Assembly (NCBI GenBank): GCA_017408535.1
Contig: JAFQUL010000143.1
Location: forward strand, 1-13,631
Direction: 5' to 3'
Length of the DNA stretch: 13,631 nt
From: Clostridia bacterium
Lineage (GTDB): Bacteria; Bacillota; Clostridia; Oscillospirales; CAG-272
Part shown: positions 12,216-13,631 of the stretch, in pieces
Position numbering within the stretch: position 1 is the stretch's first letter
How the letters are laid out: every line of letters begins with the position of its first letter
Made by a program: the position numbers and the translations under genes
Notes under the pieces: generated by a model
Told to the model about the DNA's origin: nothing
What the model saw: only the letters and a program-made list of their open reading frames with translations
The model's database searches: none

Positions 12216-13337
12216 ATGTCCATCGTATCGGTAATTAAGGTAGACAGATATGACACCGCCCTCCTTGAGAGGGCGGTGGATGAGCATTTCGACAGACTCG
12301 GACTGTCAGGTGAGATAAAGCCGGATATGAAGGTTCTGATAAAGCCCAATCTTCTTTCCGCACGTAAGCCGGAGTGTGTGGCTACCACTCATCCCGAGGT
12401 GGTTCTCGCTATAATCAAAAAGCTCAGATCTCTCGGTGTCGCCTCTGTCACGGTTGCAGACAGCCCGGGCGGTCCCTATCTGTCCGCAAATCTTTCCTCA
12501 GTATACTCTGCCTGCGGGTATAAGCGCCTTGAGGAGTATGCAGCACTTAACCATTCTACAGGATCCGGTAAGGTGAGAAATGAGGCGGGCAGGGTCGTCA
12601 AAGAGTTTGACATCATTGATCCGATACGTGAGGCAGATTATATTATAAACGTAGCAAAGCTCAAGACTCACTCGCTGACCGGTATGTCGGGCGGAATCAA
12701 AAATATGTTCGGTGCAATTCCGGGACTGGTAAAGCCGGAGATGCATTACCGTTTTCCCGCAATAGGCGGTTTCAGCGAGATGCTGCTTGACCTTTGCGAG
12801 ACTCTGCGCCCGAACGTTACCTTTATTGATGCGGTGATCGGTATGGAAGGGGAGGGGCCAAATATGGGTACTCCCAAGGACTGCGGATATTTTCTCGCAT
12901 CCCGTGACGTTTATGCCCAGGATGAGGTTGCGGCAGGTATTATAGGTATACCGGCCGACAAGGTCGAGATGATAAGGCTTGCAAAGGAAAGAGGACTTTT
13001 TGATCCCGGGGAGACCGTTCTTGTCGGTGATAGTATAGAATGTATGAATTTTTCACTCCCTCAGACAGATGACGACAGCTATCTCAGCGGTATTCCGTCC
13101 TTTATGCGCGGAACTGTCGGCTTCTTTGCAAAGAGATTTCTTAAGCCTGTTCCCGCTGTCAGCAAAAAGAGCTGTGTGGGATGCGGTAAGTGCGCCGAGA
13201 GCTGTCCTCAGCATATTATCGAGATAAAAAACAGAAAGGCAGTAATAATAAAGAAGTCTGACTGTATCTCCTGCTTCTGCTGTCAGGAGATGTGTCCGGC
13301 ACATTCAATAACTGTCAAGCGCAGATTACGGCGCTAA
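12216..13337 (+). CDS. DUF362-domain protein fused to a two-cluster ferredoxin domain
   Basis: The 373-residue product has an N-terminal DUF362 domain (about 37-280), with VLIKPNLLSA (40-49), TTHPEVV (57-63), VADSPGG (80-86), INVAKLKTHSLTGMSGGIKNMFG (144-166) and DAVIGMEGEGPNMG (205-218). The C-terminal ferredoxin domain has two 4Fe-4S motifs, CVGCGKCAESCP (320-331) and CISCFCCQEMCP (350-361), each with the full CxxCxxCxxxCP spacing. There is no signal peptide or membrane segment; residues 292-312 are only an amphipathic basic linker. DUF362 proteins are common in anaerobes, and their reaction is unknown; an electron-transfer or iron-sulfur-handling role is inferred from the clusters. GAGAGGA precedes the ATG. 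It is the last gene before the rRNA promoters, and no terminator is visible between them. Confidence 0.9.
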   Translation: MSIVSVIKVDRYDTALLERAVDEHFDRLGLSGEIKPDMKVLIKPNLLSARKPECVATTHPEVVLAIIKKLRSLGVASVTVADSPGGPYLSANLSSVYSACGYKRLEEYAALNHSTGSGKVRNEAGRVVKEFDIIDPIREADYIINVAKLKTHSLTGMSGGIKNMFGAIPGLVKPEMHYRFPAIGGFSEMLLDLCETLRPNVTFIDAVIGMEGEGPNMGTPKDCGYFLASRDVYAQDEVAAGIIGIPADKVEMIRLAKERGLFDPGETVLVGDSIECMNFSLPQTDDDSYLSGIPSFMRGTVGFFAKRFLKPVPAVSKKSCVGCGKCAESCPQHIIEIKNRKAVIIKKSDCISCFCCQEMCPAHSITVKRRLRR

Positions 13338-13380
13338 AATGGGTATTTTGCAACAATTGACAAAATAACGAAAAAAGCTC

Positions 13381-13409
13381 TTGACAAACGGCGGACAAGG
13401 TGGTATACT
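13381..13409 (+). promoter_or_regulatory. rRNA operon promoter P1
   Basis: Perfect TTGACA (13381-13386), 17-bp spacer and TATACT (13404-13409). The upstream A-rich stretch (13361-13376) could act as an UP element. An additional TTGACA at 13357 has no matching -10 box. Confidence 0.85.
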
Positions 13410-13476
13410 AATTAAGCTTTCACCGAGAGCCTTAAAGAAAGTCAAGAAAAAAGTTCGAGAAAATCGAAAAAAATAC

Positions 13477-13505
13477 TTGACAAAAGGGATAAGGTGTGGT
13501 AGAAT
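13477..13505 (+). promoter_or_regulatory. rRNA operon promoter P2
   Basis: Perfect TTGACA (13477-13482), 17-bp spacer and TAGAAT (13500-13505), preceded by an A-rich tract. It lies 96 bp after P1, and the two spacers are similar (ACAAGGTGGTA versus ATAAGGTGTGGTA), as is usual for tandem rRNA promoters in Firmicutes. Confidence 0.85.
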
Positions 13506-13631
13506 AGACAAGTCGCCAAGAGCGACGGAAGATCCTTGAAAATTGAACAACAACGAAAGAACGAAAACACAAACTCGTAATTCTTTTGAGAAGAATCGTA
13601 TTACTGAAAAGTGATGCAGATGCTCTAAACA
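13506..13631 (+). other. rRNA operon leader, 16S gene beyond the window edge
   Basis: After P2 the RNA would begin near GTCGC-CAAGA-GCGAC (13512-13526), a short hairpin. ATCCTTGAAAATTGAACAAC (13532-13551) resembles the leader sequence found before many Firmicutes 16S genes. ATTCTT/AAGAAT (13580-13596) forms another small stem. The conserved 16S start (AGAGTTTGATC) is not reached, so no rRNA gene is annotated. Confidence 0.75.
13621..13631 (+). promoter_or_regulatory. boxA antitermination element
   Basis: TGCTCTAAACA closely matches the bacterial boxA consensus TGCTCTTTAACA, the NusB/S10 binding site in rRNA leaders. It is cut by the window edge. Its presence downstream of two promoters supports the rRNA operon call. 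Confidence 0.65.

Noticed and set aside
13326..13553. Minus-strand ORF over the end of the window
   Set aside because: It lies antisense to the tandem rRNA promoters and has no ribosome binding site or recognisable domain.

Overview
The window looks like a core-genome segment from a member of the Firmicutes class Clostridia, most likely an Oscillospirales/Ruminococcaceae-type gut anaerobe. This rests on the gene order rpmH-rnpA-yidD-yidC-jag-mnmE, the clostridial forms of YidC, HtpG and AroC, strong AGGAGG-type ribosome binding sites, a roughly half-G+C composition judged by eye, and a two-cluster ferredoxin domain. The placement is inference; no database search was possible.

Layout. Positions 1-336 hold no convincing gene. 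They contain palindromes, a 47-bp direct repeat and a fragment of a valine tRNA. An intact tRNA-Val(GAC) with promoter and terminator follows on the minus strand (374-450), then a small Dabb-domain gene, also minus (611-904). The 905-1282 gap is a divergent promoter region. From 1283 to 13337 every gene is on the plus strand: rpmH, rnpA, yidD, yidC, jag, mnmE, an RNHCP-domain gene, htpG, aroC, a degenerate prephenate-dehydratase-like gene, a TSCPD-domain gene, a phosphoglucomutase gene and a DUF362/ferredoxin gene. The last 294 bases carry two tandem sigma-A-type promoters, a leader and a boxA, so a ribosomal RNA operon almost certainly starts just past the right edge.

How the genes fit together. 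rpmH to mnmE is the conserved block for ribosomal protein L34, RNase P protein, membrane insertion (YidD, YidC), RNA binding (Jag/KhpB) and tRNA wobble modification (MnmE). HtpG adds protein folding. AroC makes chorismate, and the gene directly after it encodes a protein with the prephenate dehydratase plus ACT layout but eroded active-site motifs. The phosphoglucomutase links glucose-6-P and glucose-1-P. The TSCPD and DUF362 proteins have no known role.

I see no mobile element, CRISPR array, phage or defence system. The most interesting points are small: an 8-codon leader ORF with its own Shine-Dalgarno inside a hairpin just before yidC, a Shine-Dalgarno separated from the jag start by a hairpin, the apparently catalytically dead PDT-ACT protein, a tRNA-Val duplication scar with a visible microhomology junction, and the absence of dnaA next to rpmH.
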